Both the position numbers and the translations under genes were made by a program. This document shows, piece by piece, positions 55,816 through 64,000 of a DNA stretch of 64,000 nucleotides. This stretch comes from Streptomyces coryli (lineage in GTDB: Bacteria > Actinomycetota > Actinomycetes > Streptomycetales > Streptomycetaceae). Positions within the stretch are counted from its first letter, which is position 1; every line of letters starts with the position of its first letter. Where the stretch lies: assembly GCF_011044975.1 (NCBI RefSeq), contig NZ_JAAKZV010000008.1, positions 1 through 64,000 on the forward strand. The letters run 5' to 3'. The notes under the pieces are model-generated. The model ran no database searches and was not told the origin of the DNA. It saw only the letters and a program-made list of their open reading frames with translations.

Positions 55816-57440
55816 CAGTCGCTGTGCTCCCGCTGGTAGCGGTTGAACTCCGCCACGTTCTTGTCGTGCTCCGCCTTGCTCGCGGTGAACTTCGTGACGC
55901 CGGGCCGGACGGTCACGAAGTACATCCAGTCACCCTTCGCCGGGTTCAGCGCGGCCTTGATCGCCTCCGGGCTCGGGTTGTCGATCGGGCCGGGCGGCAG
56001 ACCGGCGTGCAGATAGGTGTTGTACGGCGAGTCGAACTGGGTGTCCTTGGTGCTGATGTCCAGGTTCGACTGGCCCTTGGCGTAGTTGATGGTGGAGTCC
56101 ATGTCGAGCTTGCCGTTGGTCTCCGTATTGCCGGGCTTGAGCCGGTTGTAGATGACCGTGGCGACCTTCTCGAACTCCTCCTTGTTGCCGCCCTCCGCCT
56201 GGACGAGGCTGGCAATGGTGAGGATCTCGTACGGGGTCCGGTTCAGCTTCTTCGCACCGTTGACGATGTTGTCGCGGGTGTACTCGGCGTTGGCGCGCTT
56301 GACCATCTGCTTGAGCACGGTCTCCGGCTTGGTGCCCTTCGACGCGCTGTAGCGGGACGGGTAGAGGAAGCCCTCCGGGTTGCCCTTGGCCCAGCTGGGC
56401 AGGCCGAGGTCGCCCTTCTCCGCAGCCTTCTTCGTGGTGCCCTCGGCCAGGCCGAGGTGGCTGTCGATCTTCTCGTAGACCCGGGTGGCCCGCCAACCCT
56501 CCGGAATGATCAGGGCGTTGAAGGTCTTCGGGTCGGTCATCATCTCGATGGCCGCGGCCGCCGACATCTCCTTCTTCAGCGTGTAGACGCCGGGCTGGAT
56601 GCTGCTGGCCTTGTCGTTGTCACCGGCCGCCTGGACGAAGCCGTCGACGCTCTTGACGACGCCTGCCGTCTTGAGCTTGTTACCGATGTCGGTGATGCTC
56701 GCGCCCTCGGGGACCTCGACCTCGACCATGCCGTGCCCGCTGCCCTCGAAGTCGGGCGCGGAGGCGAACTTGTCGCTCACGAAGCTGTAGCCGAAGTAGC
56801 CGATGCCGCCGACCAGTCCGAGCAGCACGAGCGCGACGATGAGGCAGGCGGCGCCGTTGCGGCGTTTCGTTTCGGCAGGGCCGCGGCCGCGCGGGCCGCG
56901 GGGCCCCCGGCCTCGTGGGCCGCCGGGGCCACCTGGCGGCGGTCCGCCGCGCCGTCTGCGAGGGGTCGGGTCGTCGTCGCCGAGGACGTCGTCGTCCTCG
57001 GCGAAGAAGGAGTGCTCGCGCTCCGGCGGCCGGCGGCCCGGCTCCGGGCGGCGCCGCTCCTGCCCGCGCGGGCGGGGGCGCGGCGGGGGGTACGCGTCCG
57101 GCGAGCCGTAGTAGTCCGGCTCGGCGGCCGGCTGCGGCGGGTGCGCGTAGGGGTCCACGGCGGGCAGGCCGCCCGTGGTGTCCCAACTGGGCTGCTGGGG
57201 AGGATGGCCGACGCCGTATCCGGGGTCGTACCCGGGCTGCTGCTGTCCGCCATAGGGGTAGCCGCCCTGCTGCGGGTGGCCGCCCCACTGGGCCTGGGCA
57301 GGCTGCTGGTACTGCTGCCCGCCACCGTAGGGAGCCTGTCCGTGCCCGGGGTGGGTCGCACCCCAGTGCTGCCCTGTACCGAACAGGGGGTCCTCGGGGT
57401 GCCACGGTTCGGAGCCCGAGCCCCGGCCATACTCAGTCAT
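55815..57440 (-). CDS. mltG: Endolytic murein transglycosylase MltG
   Basis: The 541-residue protein has a Gln/Gly/Pro/Tyr-rich cytoplasmic region (residues 1-180), one membrane helix (GAACLIVALVLLGLVGGIGY), a LysM-like segment (VEVPEGASITDIGNKL) and the YceG domain with the catalytic Glu in ILTIASLVQAEGGNKEEFEK and DSPYNTYLHAGLPPGPI. It cleaves nascent peptidoglycan strands. It follows ruvX with about 80 bases between. Confidence 0.95.
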   Translation of the reverse strand: MTEYGRGSGSEPWHPEDPLFGTGQHWGATHPGHGQAPYGGGQQYQQPAQAQWGGHPQQGGYPYGGQQQPGYDPGYGVGHPPQQPSWDTTGGLPAVDPYAHPPQPAAEPDYYGSPDAYPPPRPRPRGQERRRPEPGRRPPEREHSFFAEDDDVLGDDDPTPRRRRGGPPPGGPGGPRGRGPRGPRGRGPAETKRRNGAACLIVALVLLGLVGGIGYFGYSFVSDKFASAPDFEGSGHGMVEVEVPEGASITDIGNKLKTAGVVKSVDGFVQAAGDNDKASSIQPGVYTLKKEMSAAAAIEMMTDPKTFNALIIPEGWRATRVYEKIDSHLGLAEGTTKKAAEKGDLGLPSWAKGNPEGFLYPSRYSASKGTKPETVLKQMVKRANAEYTRDNIVNGAKKLNRTPYEILTIASLVQAEGGNKEEFEKVATVIYNRLKPGNTETNGKLDMDSTINYAKGQSNLDISTKDTQFDSPYNTYLHAGLPPGPIDNPSPEAIKAALNPAKGDWMYFVTVRPGVTKFTASKAEHDKNVAEFNRYQREHSD

Positions 57441-57519
57441 CGATCCCCTAAGCCGCGAGGGCTGTCGGTGCGCTTATATGACGGATGCCATTTCCGCGCG
57501 GAACGTTACCGTATCGCGA

Positions 57520-57999
57520 TCAGACAATCGGCTCGACGCTCTCGCCAGGAGCATTCCCAGACGCCCGTTCGGAGTCAAGCGCGCTCTGAAGGATGACAAC
57601 TGCCGCCGCTTGGTCGACGACCGAACGGCCCTTCTTCACCGACACCCCGGAGGCGCGCAGCCCCTGAGCCGCCGTCACGGTCGACATCCGTTCGTCCACC
57701 AGGCGTACGGGCACGGGCTGCACCGCACGGGCGAGCTGCTGCGCGAAGCCGCGCACCTTCGCCGCCGCCGGTCCCTCCTGCCCGTTCAGCGAACGGGGCA
57801 GTCCGACGACGACTTCGATGGGCTCGTACTCCGCGACGATGGCGGCGAGCCGCCGGTGTGCCGCGGGCACGTCACGGCCCGGCACCGTCTCCACGGGCGA
57901 GGCGAGTACCCCGTCGGGGTCGCATGAAGCGACTCCGATCCGGGCGTCCCCGACATCGACCGCGATGCGGCGGCCGCGCCGGAACGTGCTCTCGTCCAT
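57520..57999 (-). CDS. ruvX: Holliday junction resolvase-like RuvX (YqgF)
   Basis: The 159-residue RNase-H-like protein has RRGRRIAVDVGDARIGVASC at the start, VVVGLPRSLNG in the middle and RLVDERMSTVTA near the end. YqgF proteins are linked to 16S rRNA 5' maturation and junction resolution. ATG 57999 overlaps the alaS stop (TGATG). Long open reading through alaS in the same frame is an artefact of GC bias. Confidence 0.93.
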   Translation of the reverse strand: MDESTFRRGRRIAVDVGDARIGVASCDPDGVLASPVETVPGRDVPAAHRRLAAIVAEYEPIEVVVGLPRSLNGQEGPAAAKVRGFAQQLARAVQPVPVRLVDERMSTVTAAQGLRASGVSVKKGRSVVDQAAAVVILQSALDSERASGNAPGESVEPIV

Positions 58000-60668
58000 C
58001 AGGCGGCGTCGCCCACGGCGCGCTCGACGGCGGCGATCGCCTCGTCGATGGCCTCGGGCTTCTGGCCGCCGCCCTGGGCGACATCCGGCTTGCCGCCGCC
58101 TCCGCCGCCGAGGGTCTTGGCGGCCGTACGGACCAGGTCGCCGGCCTTGAGGCCCTTGTCGCGGGCGGCGTCGTTGGTGGCGATCACCGTCAGCGGGCGG
58201 CCGCCCGCCACCGCGAACAGCGCGACCACGGCCGGGCGGCCGCCCTGGATGCGGCCGCGCACGTCGAGGACCAGCTTGCGCAGGTCGTCGGCGCTGGTGC
58301 CGTCCGGCACCTGGGCGGCGACGAAGGCGGTGCCGCGGACGTCCTTGGCCTGCTCGACCAGGCCGCCGGCGGCCTGCAGCACCTTCTCGGCGCGGAAGCG
58401 CTCGATCTCCTTCTCGGCGTCCTTCAGCTTGGTGAGCATCCCGGAGATCTTCTCCGGCAGCTCGTCCGGGCGGCCCTTGAGCAGCTCGGTCAGCTGGGCG
58501 ACGACGGTGTGCTCCTTCGCCAGGAAGTTGTACGCGTCGACGCCGACCAGCGCCTCGACGCGGCGCACGCCGGAGCCGATGGAGGACTCGCCGAGCAGCT
58601 TCACCAGGCCGAGCTGCGCGGTGTTGTGCACGTGGGTGCCGCCGCACAGCTCCTTGGAGAAGTCGCCGATGGTGACGACGCGGACCCGGTCGCCGTACTT
58701 CTCGCCGAACTCGGCGATGGCGCCCTGCTTCTTCGCCTCGTCCATCGACATGACCTCGGCGTGCACGTCGAGCTCGCGGGCCAGCACCTCGTTGATCTTC
58801 TGCTCGACGTCGGTGAGGACCGTACCGGGCACGGCGGCCGGCGAGCCGAAGTCGAAGCGGAAGCGGCCCGGGGAGTTCTCCGAGCCGGCCTGTGCGGCGG
58901 TCGGGCCGAGCGCGTCGCGCAGCGCCTGGTGGGTGAGGTGGGTGGCGCTGTGGGCGCGGGCGATGGCGCGGCGGCGGGTGATGTCGATGGCGGCATACGC
59001 GGACGAGCCCACCGTCACCTCGCCGACCTGGACGACGCCCTTGTGTACGGAGACGCCCGGGACCGGCTGCTGAACGTCGCGGACCTCGACGACGGCGCCG
59101 CTGCCCAGCCGGATCTTGCCCATGTCGGCGAGCTGGCCGCCGCCCTCCGCATAGAAGGGGGTGCGGTCCAGGACGATCTCGACCTCGTCGCCCTCGGAGG
59201 CGGCCGGCGAGGAGACGCCGTCCACGAGGATGCCGAGGACCGTCGACTCGCCTTCGGTCTCGCCGTAGCCGGTGAAGTCGGTCGGGCCGGCGTTGTCGGC
59301 CACCTCGCGGTAGGCGGACAGGTCGGCGTGGCCGGTCTTCTTGGCCTTGGCGTCGGCCTTGGCGCGCTCCCGCTGCTCCTTCATCAGGCGGCGGAAGCCG
59401 TCCTCGTCCACGGACAGGCCCTGCTCCTGGGCCATCTCGAGGGTGAGGTCGATGGGGAAGCCCCACGTGTCGTGGAGCAGGAACGCCTTGTCGCCGGGCA
59501 GGACATTCGAGCCGGCGGCCTTGGTCTCGGTGACCGCGGTGTCGAGGATGTTGGTGCCCGACTTGAGCGTCTTGAGGAAGGCGGCCTCCTCGGCGAGGGC
59601 CACCGTCTCGATGCGCTTGCGGTCGGTCTCCAGCTCCGGGTACTGCTGGCCCATCGTCTTGATGACGACGTCCACCAGGTCGTTGGCGACCGGGCCGGTC
59701 GCGCCCAGCAGGCGCATATTGCGGATGGCGCGGCGCATGATGCGGCGCAGCACATAGCCGCGGCCCTCATTGCCGGGCGTGACGCCGTCGCCGATCATCA
59801 TCACCGAGGCGCGCATGTGGTCGGAGACCACGCGCAGCGAGACGTCGGAACGCTCGGCCGCGCCGTACGCGACGCCGGTCAGCTCGGTGGCCTTGTCGAT
59901 CACCGCACGGGAGGTGTCGATCTCGTACAGGTTGTTGACGCCCTGGAGGACCATGGCGAGGCGCTCGAAGCCGAGGCCGGTGTCGATGTTCTTCGACGGC
60001 AGGTCGCCGAGGATCGGGAAGTCGTCCTTGCTCTCCCCCGCGCCCCGCTCGAACTGCATGAAGACCAGGTTCCAGATCTCCACATAGCGGTCCTCGTCGA
60101 CGACCGGACCGCCCTCCTCGCCGAACTCCGGGCCGCGGTCGTAATAGATCTCCGAGCACGGGCCGCAGGGGCCGGGAACGCCCATCGACCAGAAGTTGTC
60201 GGCCATGCCGCGGCGCTGGATGCGCTCCTTCGGCATCCCGATGACCTCGTGCCAGATGCGGGCGGCCTCGTCGTCGTCGTGGTACGCCGTGGCCCACAGC
60301 CGCTCCGGGTCAAGCCCGTAACCGCCCTGGTCCAGGGAGCTGGTCAGCAACTCCCAGGCGAACTTGATGGCGCCTTCCTTGAAGTAGTCGCCGAACGAGA
60401 AGTTGCCGCACATCTGGAAGAAGGTGCCATGCCGCGTGGTCCTGCCGACCTCTTCGATGTCGGGGGTGCGGATGCACTTCTGGATCGAGGTCACGCGCGG
60501 GGCGGGCGGGGTGGCCTGGCCGAGGAAGTACGGCTTGAAGGGGACCATGCCCGCGGGGACCAGCAGCAGCGTCGGGTCGTCCGCGATCAGCGACGCCGAC
60601 GGCACGACGGTGTGCCCGCGCTCCTCGAAGAAGCGCAGCCAGCGGCGGCGGATTTCAGCCGACTCCAT
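57999..60668 (-). CDS. alaS: Alanine-tRNA ligase
   Basis: The 889-residue enzyme has the class II core ([52 protein letters not shown]), an editing domain with zinc motifs [12 protein letters not shown] and [11 protein letters not shown], and a C-terminal oligomerisation domain ending near [15 protein letters not shown]. It attaches alanine to tRNA and clears mischarged serine. It is the centre of the conserved DUF948-DUF6167-alaS-ruvX-mltG-aroE string. Confidence 0.97.
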   Translation of the reverse strand: MESAEIRRRWLRFFEERGHTVVPSASLIADDPTLLLVPAGMVPFKPYFLGQATPPAPRVTSIQKCIRTPDIEEVGRTTRHGTFFQMCGNFSFGDYFKEGAIKFAWELLTSSLDQGGYGLDPERLWATAYHDDDEAARIWHEVIGMPKERIQRRGMADNFWSMGVPGPCGPCSEIYYDRGPEFGEEGGPVVDEDRYVEIWNLVFMQFERGAGESKDDFPILGDLPSKNIDTGLGFERLAMVLQGVNNLYEIDTSRAVIDKATELTGVAYGAAERSDVSLRVVSDHMRASVMMIGDGVTPGNEGRGYVLRRIMRRAIRNMRLLGATGPVANDLVDVVIKTMGQQYPELETDRKRIETVALAEEAAFLKTLKSGTNILDTAVTETKAAGSNVLPGDKAFLLHDTWGFPIDLTLEMAQEQGLSVDEDGFRRLMKEQRERAKADAKAKKTGHADLSAYREVADNAGPTDFTGYGETEGESTVLGILVDGVSSPAASEGDEVEIVLDRTPFYAEGGGQLADMGKIRLGSGAVVEVRDVQQPVPGVSVHKGVVQVGEVTVGSSAYAAIDITRRRAIARAHSATHLTHQALRDALGPTAAQAGSENSPGRFRFDFGSPAAVPGTVLTDVEQKINEVLARELDVHAEVMSMDEAKKQGAIAEFGEKYGDRVRVVTIGDFSKELCGGTHVHNTAQLGLVKLLGESSIGSGVRRVEALVGVDAYNFLAKEHTVVAQLTELLKGRPDELPEKISGMLTKLKDAEKEIERFRAEKVLQAAGGLVEQAKDVRGTAFVAAQVPDGTSADDLRKLVLDVRGRIQGGRPAVVALFAVAGGRPLTVIATNDAARDKGLKAGDLVRTAAKTLGGGGGGKPDVAQGGGQKPEAIDEAIAAVERAVGDAA

Positions 60669-61000
60669 CAGTGGTCCTCTTTCCGATCGATACTGCGGTG
60701 GTGCGTCACTGCGGCGGTCTTCTGCTGCAGCAGGAGCTTGACGCGCTGCCCGGGCAATTCTGCCGCCTCCTGCTGCGAGGTCAGACCCAGGGCGTCATTG
60801 AGCTGGTCCTCGCGCTCGGCCATGGCCGCGCGCACGTCCTTAGCGAAGACCACGGCGCGGCGGCCGGTGGCGATCGCCCGGTTCGCGGCGGTGGCGGCGA
60901 TGCTCTCCGGGGAGAGGCTGCGCAGCACATGCTGGGTCTTGAGCGTGGCCCAGACGCCGGTGGCGGCACCGGCGGTGAACCAGAAGGTCCGGCGGAACAA
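60668..61000 (-). CDS. DUF6167 family small membrane-associated protein
   Basis: The 110-residue protein has a short N-terminal hydrophobic segment ([19 protein letters not shown]) and a charged helical remainder ([35 protein letters not shown]). It is a conserved actinomycete protein encoded directly upstream of alaS, which it touches with its stop codon. Function unknown. Confidence 0.82.
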   Translation of the reverse strand: MFRRTFWFTAGAATGVWATLKTQHVLRSLSPESIAATAANRAIATGRRAVVFAKDVRAAMAEREDQLNDALGLTSQQEAAELPGQRVKLLLQQKTAAVTHHRSIDRKEDH

Positions 61001-61006
61001 TGCTAC

Positions 61007-61432
61007 TCAGCCCTTTCTCCGTCGCGCGCGCGAGTTGGCGCTGCGGGGAGCGGGCACCGTGCGGGACGCGACGACGTCCTGCTCCCCCTTCGTACGGCCG
61101 AGGGCCCGGCGCACGCCGTACCCAAAAGCGGCCACCTTCACCAGGGGGCCGCCGAAGGCCGTGGAGACCGTGGTGGACAGCGCGGAGGCGTTCGACGTGA
61201 CTTCCTGGACGTCCGAGGTGATCGCGTCGACCTTGGCGAGCTGACTGCCCGCCGAGCGGACCGTGTCCGCGGCCTCGGCCAGCAGCGGCACGGCCTGCTC
61301 GGTGACCTGTCCGACCAGGGCCGTGGCCCGCCGGAGCACCCGCGCGAGCTGCACCAGCACCACGGCGAGGAAGGACACCAGGATTGCCCAGAAGACGGCC
61401 ACGAGAATGGCGGCCACCTCTGCACCGGACAC
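61007..61432 (-). CDS. DUF948 membrane protein
   Basis: The 141-residue protein starts with a membrane helix (VAAILVAVFWAILVSFLAVV), followed by a heptad-like, coiled-coil segment (ALVGQVTEQAVPLLAEAADT, VQEVTSNASALSTTV) and a basic tail. DUF948 proteins are predicted to act at the membrane; role unknown. It begins the DUF948-DUF6167-alaS operon; six bases separate it from the next gene. Confidence 0.85.
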   Translation of the reverse strand: MSGAEVAAILVAVFWAILVSFLAVVLVQLARVLRRATALVGQVTEQAVPLLAEAADTVRSAGSQLAKVDAITSDVQEVTSNASALSTTVSTAFGGPLVKVAAFGYGVRRALGRTKGEQDVVASRTVPAPRSANSRARRRKG

Positions 61433-61625
61433 GCTGCACCGCTCCTTAGGACGATTCTGCCGCGCACGACGATGACGCCGTGATTACGCGCTGTGAGAAC
61501 GGGTCCGACCCTATCGCGCCCCACTGACAGCCCTGCGCACATGCCGCTTCACGAGGGCTGCGCCGCCCGGGAGTTGCCCGGACCGATTGTACGTTCCGCT
61601 TACCTACGAGTACGCTCCGTGTTCT

Positions 61626-63839
61626 ATGCGACGCACATCCCGCTCCGGCGGCAGCCCAGCACGCCCGCCCACAACGGGCAACCTACCGGCGGAGCTCAAC
61701 CGTTTCATCGGCCGCGCCGGTGAACTCGCCGACGTGGAAGGTCAGCTGGCCGCCGCCCGCCTCGTCACCGTGACGGGCGTCGGCGGCGTCGGCAAGTCCC
61801 GGCTCGCGCTCCGCGTCGGCGCCGGACTGCAGGATCGCTTCGCCGACGGGGTGTGGCTGATCGAGCTGTCCGCGCTGCGCGACGGCCATCTGCTGTGGCA
61901 CACCGTCGCCGAGGCGCTGGGTGTCACCGGCAGCGGCTCCCCGCAGGCCGCGCTCGAGCGCCATCTCGCGGACCGCAACGCACTGCTGATCCTCGACAGC
62001 TGCGAGCACCTGGTGGCGGAGTCGGCCCGTCTGGTCAGCACTCTCCTGAAGCGCTGCGCCGGGCTGCGGGTGCTGGCCACCAGCCGCCGGTCGCTGGATG
62101 TCGAGGGCGAGCAGCTGTTCCCGCTCGCGCCGCTGCCCGCGGAGATCGCCGCCGGCCCGGAGGCCGGGCCCGTATCGGACGCCGTCGCGCTCTTCACCGA
62201 GCGCGCCGCCGCCGTGCAGCGCGGCTTCCCGGGCGACGGCGTGCGCGCCGCCGACATCGCCGAGCTGTGCCGCCGCCTCGACGGCATCCCGCTCGCCCTC
62301 GAGCTGGCCGCGAGCCGGCTGCGGGTGCTGTCGGTGGAGCAGATCCTGCACCGCCTCGACGACCGCTTCCGGCTGCTCACCGGCGGCAGCCGCAGCGCCC
62401 TGCCCCGCCACCAGACGCTGCGTACGGCGATCGGCTGGAGCCACGAGCTCTGCTCGCCCGAGGAGCGGCTGCTGTGGTCGCGGCTCTCGGTCTTCGCCGG
62501 CGACTTCGACCTCGACGCCGTCGAATACCTCTGCTCCGGCGACGGCCTGCACGCCGACGACGTGCTCACCGTCCTGACCGAGCTGGTGGACCAGTCGATC
62601 GTGGTACGGGAGGAGTCCGGCGGCCGGGTGCGCTACCGGATGCTCGACACCGTCCGCGACTACGGCGCGCAGTGGCTGCGCGAGATGGACGACGCCGACG
62701 CGCTGCGCCGCCGGCACCGCGACTGGTATCTGGGCCTGGCCACCTGGTGCGAGCTGGACTGGTTCGGCCCGCGGCAGCTCGAGGTGGCGCGCCGGATCGA
62801 GGACGAGCTGCCGAATGTGCGGCTCGCGCTGGAGTACTGCCTGGAGTCCCCCGAGGAAGCGCACGTGGGGCAGTATCTGGCGGCCACCCTCTGGTTCTAC
62901 TGGATCTGCTGCGGCCGGCTCTCCGAGGGCCGGATGTGGCTGGACCGGGCGCTCGCCCTCGACGGCGGCCAGCCCGAGCCGCGCTGCAAGGCGCTATGGG
63001 TGGCGGGCCATGCCGCGGTCGGCGGCGGCGACCCGGTGGCCGCGCTGGGGCTGCTGCACGAGGCCGAGCGGCTGGCGGAGAGCTGCGGCGACGAGGTCGC
63101 GCTGGCGCACACCCAGCAGATACTCGGCGCGACGGCATTGATCACCGACGACATCGCGCGGGGCGTGCGGCTGCTGCGCTCCGCCGTCGAGCGCTTCCAC
63201 GCCATGGGCGAGCTCAACGCCATGGTGCTGCTGGCCCAGGTCCAGCTCGGCCAGGCGCTGGCCTTCGCCGGCGACGGGGAGGCCGCGGTGGCGCTGCTGC
63301 AGGAGGCGGACGAGATCGCGCAGGACAGCGGCGAGCAGTGGGCGCGCTCGTACGCCCTCTACGTATGGGCGCACACCCTCTGGCGGATGGGCGACCCGGG
63401 TAAGGCCCGCGAGCTCGCGCTGCGGGCGCTGGCGATCAAGCACGGCTTCCGCGATGTGGTCGGGATGACCATAGTCCTGGACCTGCTGGCGCCGCTCACG
63501 GCCGCGGACGCGCCGGAAGCGGCCGCGCGGCTCCAGGGCAGCGCGGAGGCGGGCTGGCGCTCTTTCGGCGCCGAGCGCTTCGGGTCGCGGCATTTCTCGG
63601 AGCCTTACGAGGCCGGGGCGGGCGATGCCCGCAAGGCGCTCGGTGACTCCCGCTACGAGGCCGCGGTGGCGGAGGGCCGCGGCCTCGGCCTGACAGCGGC
63701 GGTCAGCGGTGTGCTGGCGGGGTCGTCGGTGCCGACGCAGCCCTGCTGCGGGCCGCGGCCGCAGGACGACCTGCCGCAGGCACCCGCCCCGGCCGGAGAA
63801 GTACCGCAGGCGCGCCGCCCGGGGCAGCGGACCCTGTGA
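61626..63839 (+). CDS. NB-ARC/TPR signalling ATPase without an HTH domain
   Basis: The 737-residue protein has an AfsR/LAL-like ATPase: P-loop TVTGVGGVGKSRLALRV (about residues 50-65), LLILDSCEHLV (Walker B), VLATSRRSLDVEGEQLFPL, GIPLALELAASRLRVLS. A long helical TPR-like region follows (DGEAAVALLQEADEIAQDSG). It lacks the C-terminal LuxR or N-terminal SARP DNA-binding domain usual in this family and ends in a Pro-rich tail. ATG 61626 was chosen. Role unknown; possibly a signal-dependent partner of another regulator. Confidence 0.8.
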   Translation: MRRTSRSGGSPARPPTTGNLPAELNRFIGRAGELADVEGQLAAARLVTVTGVGGVGKSRLALRVGAGLQDRFADGVWLIELSALRDGHLLWHTVAEALGVTGSGSPQAALERHLADRNALLILDSCEHLVAESARLVSTLLKRCAGLRVLATSRRSLDVEGEQLFPLAPLPAEIAAGPEAGPVSDAVALFTERAAAVQRGFPGDGVRAADIAELCRRLDGIPLALELAASRLRVLSVEQILHRLDDRFRLLTGGSRSALPRHQTLRTAIGWSHELCSPEERLLWSRLSVFAGDFDLDAVEYLCSGDGLHADDVLTVLTELVDQSIVVREESGGRVRYRMLDTVRDYGAQWLREMDDADALRRRHRDWYLGLATWCELDWFGPRQLEVARRIEDELPNVRLALEYCLESPEEAHVGQYLAATLWFYWICCGRLSEGRMWLDRALALDGGQPEPRCKALWVAGHAAVGGGDPVAALGLLHEAERLAESCGDEVALAHTQQILGATALITDDIARGVRLLRSAVERFHAMGELNAMVLLAQVQLGQALAFAGDGEAAVALLQEADEIAQDSGEQWARSYALYVWAHTLWRMGDPGKARELALRALAIKHGFRDVVGMTIVLDLLAPLTAADAPEAAARLQGSAEAGWRSFGAERFGSRHFSEPYEAGAGDARKALGDSRYEAAVAEGRGLGLTAAVSGVLAGSSVPTQPCCGPRPQDDLPQAPAPAGEVPQARRPGQRTL

Positions 63840-63914
63840 CGGGGTTTCCGGCTGCCGGGGCGGCGCGCCTGCGATGATTGATCCTCTAGCGGACCGTACG
63901 GCCCGCGCCCGGGA

Positions 63915-64000
63915 TCAGCGGGCGTAGTACTCGACGACGAGCTGCTCGTCGCAGACGACCGGGATCTCCTTGCGGTTCGGGGTCCGGTCCAGGCGGAAGG
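63915..64000 (-). CDS. rpsD: 30S ribosomal protein S4, C-terminal fragment
   Basis: Only the last 28 codons are in the window. They read RLDRTPNRKEIPVVCDEQLV then VEYYAR and stop, matching the C-terminus of actinobacterial S4. The rest of the gene lies beyond base 64000. S4 is a primary 16S rRNA-binding protein. Confidence 0.9.
   Translation of the reverse strand, partial: FRLDRTPNRKEIPVVCDEQLVVEYYAR

Noticed and set aside
57520-59466. A 648-codon minus-strand frame running from inside alaS into ruvX
   Set aside because: Only the last 159 codons resemble a protein (RuvX); the rest is Arg/Gly/Pro-rich out-of-frame alaS sequence.
57858-61244. A very long plus-strand open frame (over 1100 codons) opposite alaS
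   Set aside because: It is antisense to alaS, which has full aminoacyl-tRNA synthetase motifs; the translation is low-complexity Arg/Gly/Val/Leu typical of GC-bias shadows.

Overview
The window looks like chromosomal core from a Streptomyces-type actinomycete. The DNA is very GC-rich, codons strongly favour G or C in the third position, GTG and TTG starts are common, and one gene is an almost unmistakable BldD, the developmental master repressor. Actinobacterial signatures are present: an actinobacterial-type integration host factor, a PriA without a Walker A motif, and an EF-P with a PGKGP tip. Gene order from fmt to rpsD matches, as far as I recall, the conserved Streptomyces block fmt-priA-metK-coaBC-rpoZ-gmk-ihf-pyr-bldD-nusB-efp-aro-mltG-ruvX-alaS-rpsD. 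I see no prophage, integrase, complete insertion sequence, rRNA, tRNA, CRISPR array or secondary-metabolite cluster.

Layout. 1-3.4 kb: riboflavin operon ribD-ribE-ribM-ribBA (minus strand), tightly overlapped and headed by a clear FMN riboswitch. 3.5-4.9 kb: a DM13-domain membrane protein and a DUF5995 protein. 4.9-8.1 kb: a lysine-catabolic cassette, davB (lysine 2-monooxygenase) and davA (5-aminovaleramidase), with an Lrp/AsnC regulator. 8.1-11.3 kb: glutathione peroxidase, a VOC/TetR divergent pair with a two-site palindromic operator, and guaB1. 11.4-15.5 kb: a secreted LVIVD-repeat protein divergent from a DUF305 lipoprotein, then two inositol-locus-like TIM-barrel genes. 15.6-24.1 kb: bleomycin-hydrolase-type aminopeptidase, beta-propeller phytase, multicopper oxidase, M15 peptidase, gamma-glutamyltransferase and a SorC-type regulator. 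24.2-29.6 kb: rpe, an MMPL transporter, rsmB and fmt.

29.8-36.9 kb: a small helix-turn-helix protein, a repeat-rich intergenic region, then priA, metK, coaBC, rpoZ, gmk and ihf. 37.1-47.1 kb: the pyrimidine operon pyrR-pyrB-pyrC-(PH-like membrane protein)-carA-carB-pyrD-pyrF, almost all translationally coupled, with a PyrR-binding-loop-like hairpin next to the pyrR ribosome binding site. 47.3-47.8 kb: bldD with two BldD-type boxes upstream. 47.9-61.4 kb: nusB, efp, a degenerate M24 peptidase, a P-loop kinase-like protein, a GNAT protein, aroQ-aroB-aroK-aroC-aroE, mltG, ruvX, alaS and two small membrane-associated proteins. The window ends with an NB-ARC/TPR ATPase and the 3' end of rpsD.

Most genes are housekeeping: flavin, pyrimidine, shikimate/chorismate and SAM synthesis, replication restart, tRNA and translation functions. 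The least ordinary signals are non-coding or structural. They are (a) seven 19-bp tandem repeats grown out of the 3' end of priA, in near-identical pairs, beside a 63-bp perfect-armed inverted repeat that looks like a MITE or IS end; (b) a repeat-like hairpin spliced in frame into ribD; (c) a dispersed repeat that supplies the C-terminus and stop codon of ggt; (d) an M24 'peptidase' next to efp in which most metal-ligand positions are changed; (e) the PyrR and BldD control sites. I did not find a clearly new multi-gene system; the findings are candidates read from sequence alone, with no database search.
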